Assembly (NCBI GenBank): GCA_035771175.1
Contig: CM069600.1
Location: 12,604,420 to 12,668,419, forward strand
DNA from: Paratinospora sagittata
Taxonomy: Eukaryota; Streptophyta; Magnoliopsida; Ranunculales; Menispermaceae
Length of the DNA stretch: 64,000 nt
Direction of reading: 5' to 3'
Positions within the stretch are counted from its first letter, which is position 1. The number at the start of each line of letters is the position of its first letter. This document shows positions 63,087 to 64,000 of the stretch, one piece after another. The notes under the pieces were generated by a model, which was not told the DNA's origin, ran no database searches, and was given only the letters and a program-made list of their open reading frames with translations. The translations under genes and the position numbers were made by a program.

Positions 63087-64000
63087 CGACATCTCAGACT
63101 GGATCATTTGCGCCCAGGGCTCCATTTTTATGTTATCAATGTGGGCAGGCTGGGCATAGGAAGTCCGAGTGTCCAAATTTTCAGAGAGCTCAGGGATTTG
63201 TGCAGCAGTCCAGTGCCAGAGAGACAGCGAAGGCAGCTACTGAGCCAGACCCGACAGCATCCAAGACTTTGGTGGAAGGTACTCTTATTATTTGTGGTAC
63301 TTCTATGCATGTATTATCTGATGCTGGGTCTACATTATCATTCATATCTGGACGTATGGTAGATAATTTGCATTTGACTCCCATTATGGCTAGTACGTGG
63401 TTAGTGGTGAGTACTGTAGCTGGGGAGAGGATCTACCCGAACATGATCTGTAGCCAGTGTGTGGTTCAGATTGGTGATGTTGAGATGCCTATTGACTTTC
63501 GAGTCCTAGAGTTTTTAGAGTTTGATGCAATTCTAGGAATGGATTGGCTCACGGCATATCATGCAGTTGTCGACTGTTTCGCAAAGAGAATCATTTTTCA
63601 AATCCCCGGACACCCAGTGTTTACACTACAGGGTAAAGCTTCAGACCAGACAGTCACGAGGGGTAGATTTGTGACTGATGGAGATAGGGAGATTTTGGTT
63701 GGGTTAGTGCCTGAAGAGGAAGAGACTAGTGAGGTGATACTTGAGGATATTGCCATTGTTAGGGACTTTCCAGATGTGTTCCCTGCAGATCTTCCAGGAT
63801 TACCACCGAAGCGAGAGATCGATTTCATTATTGAACTAGTCCCTGGCACGAAGCCTATCTCCATGGCACCATATAGAATGGCGCCAGCCGAGTTGAAAGA
63901 GTTACAAAAACAGCTCGAGGAGTTATTGGCTAAGGGCTTTATTTGCCCGAGCGTGTCACCCTGGGGAGCTCCAGTTCTTTTTGTGAAAAAGAAAGATGGG
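63083..64000 (+). CDS. Nucleocapsid knuckle, protease and RT start, open to window end
   Basis: One open frame (in phase with base 63122) without stops to 64000; the left limit is arbitrary, since the frame is entered from gag by a shift. Zinc knuckle CYQCGQAGHRKSEC at 63131-63172; protease VLSDAGSTLSFIS with catalytic Asp (63319-63321 region) and FDAILGMDWL; then FPDVFPADLPGLPPKREIDF and [17 protein letters not shown], the first RT block. Product: part of the polyprotein that matures virus-like particles and copies RNA to DNA. Intact as far as visible, so younger than the two other gypsy copies. Confidence 0.88.
   Translation, partial: MTTSQTGSFAPRAPFLCYQCGQAGHRKSECPNFQRAQGFVQQSSARETAKAATEPDPTASKTLVEGTLIICGTSMHVLSDAGSTLSFISGRMVDNLHLTPIMASTWLVVSTVAGERIYPNMICSQCVVQIGDVEMPIDFRVLEFLEFDAILGMDWLTAYHAVVDCFAKRIIFQIPGHPVFTLQGKASDQTVTRGRFVTDGDREILVGLVPEEEETSEVILEDIAIVRDFPDVFPADLPGLPPKREIDFIIELVPGTKPISMAPYRMAPAELKELQKQLEELLAKGFICPSVSPWGAPVLFVKKKDG

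Larger units (their letters stand above)
59386..64000 (+). mobile_element. Ty3/gypsy element with 2.9-kb LTR, runs off the end
   Basis: 5' LTR 59386-62315, PBS, truncated gag, then an open protease-RT frame to the last base. Inserted into RT of gypsy copy 2. Its LTR matches the solo LTR at 13872-16642, so the family has at least two copies in the window. RT text fits the chromovirus group. The 3' half is not visible. Confidence 0.92.

Overview
ORGANISM AND OVERALL CHARACTER. The window is AT-rich nuclear DNA of a flowering plant, probably a eudicot. The evidence is nested Ty1/copia and Ty3/gypsy LTR retrotransposons primed by initiator tRNA-Met, a hAT and a CACTA DNA transposon, tRNA-derived SINEs, long (TA)n tracts, an endogenous pararetrovirus-like (Caulimoviridae) polyprotein and one small plant peptide-hormone gene. 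I cannot name the species. No rRNA, tRNA, CRISPR or bacterial-type gene was seen. LAYOUT. 1-2464: no gene recognised; two perfect short palindromes. 2465-5167: solo LTR. 5168-13690: the most gene-like part. It holds MITEs, microsatellites, a SINE with a target-site duplication (TSD), arrays of short hairpins and, at 7037-7551 on the minus strand, a three-exon CLE gene whose peptide differs from TDIF at one position. 13697-17969: a solo LTR split by a second solo LTR (13872-16642). 18250-18769: LTR end and primer-binding site (PBS) of an old copia element. 19143-21788: solo LTR. 21833-43761: a copia element with LTRs of about 300 bp and TSD ATATT. It was inflated by a solo LTR in its PBS (22144-23516), a SINE-type composite (25977-26395) and a decayed chromovirus-type gypsy element (26397-42584). 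That gypsy element carries a pararetrovirus-like insert of about 5.4 kb (26935-32296) and a 1.17 kb inverted SINE composite (32689-33854). 44309-50331: hAT element with a broken transposase and a nested solo LTR that contains a near-perfect 365-bp-arm inverted repeat. 51275-51638: one CACTA terminus. 51639-59385: a second, better preserved copy of the same gypsy family, split by a solo LTR (52238-55040) and by another gypsy element (LTR 59386-62315, internal region running off the window end). HOW THE PARTS RELATE. The two gypsy copies show the same unusual plan: an extra ORF1 before gag, gag-pol with a chromodomain, and in the copy where that region survives an ORF3 between pol and the 3' LTR. 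Each of these ORFs starts 0-7 nt after a 3' splice-site-like CAG. Comparing the copies gives exact empty sites for the inserted elements. The older copy has lost catalytic Asp codons and gained TAG stops in a pattern that fits deamination of methylated cytosine. The only host gene I can support is the CLE gene.
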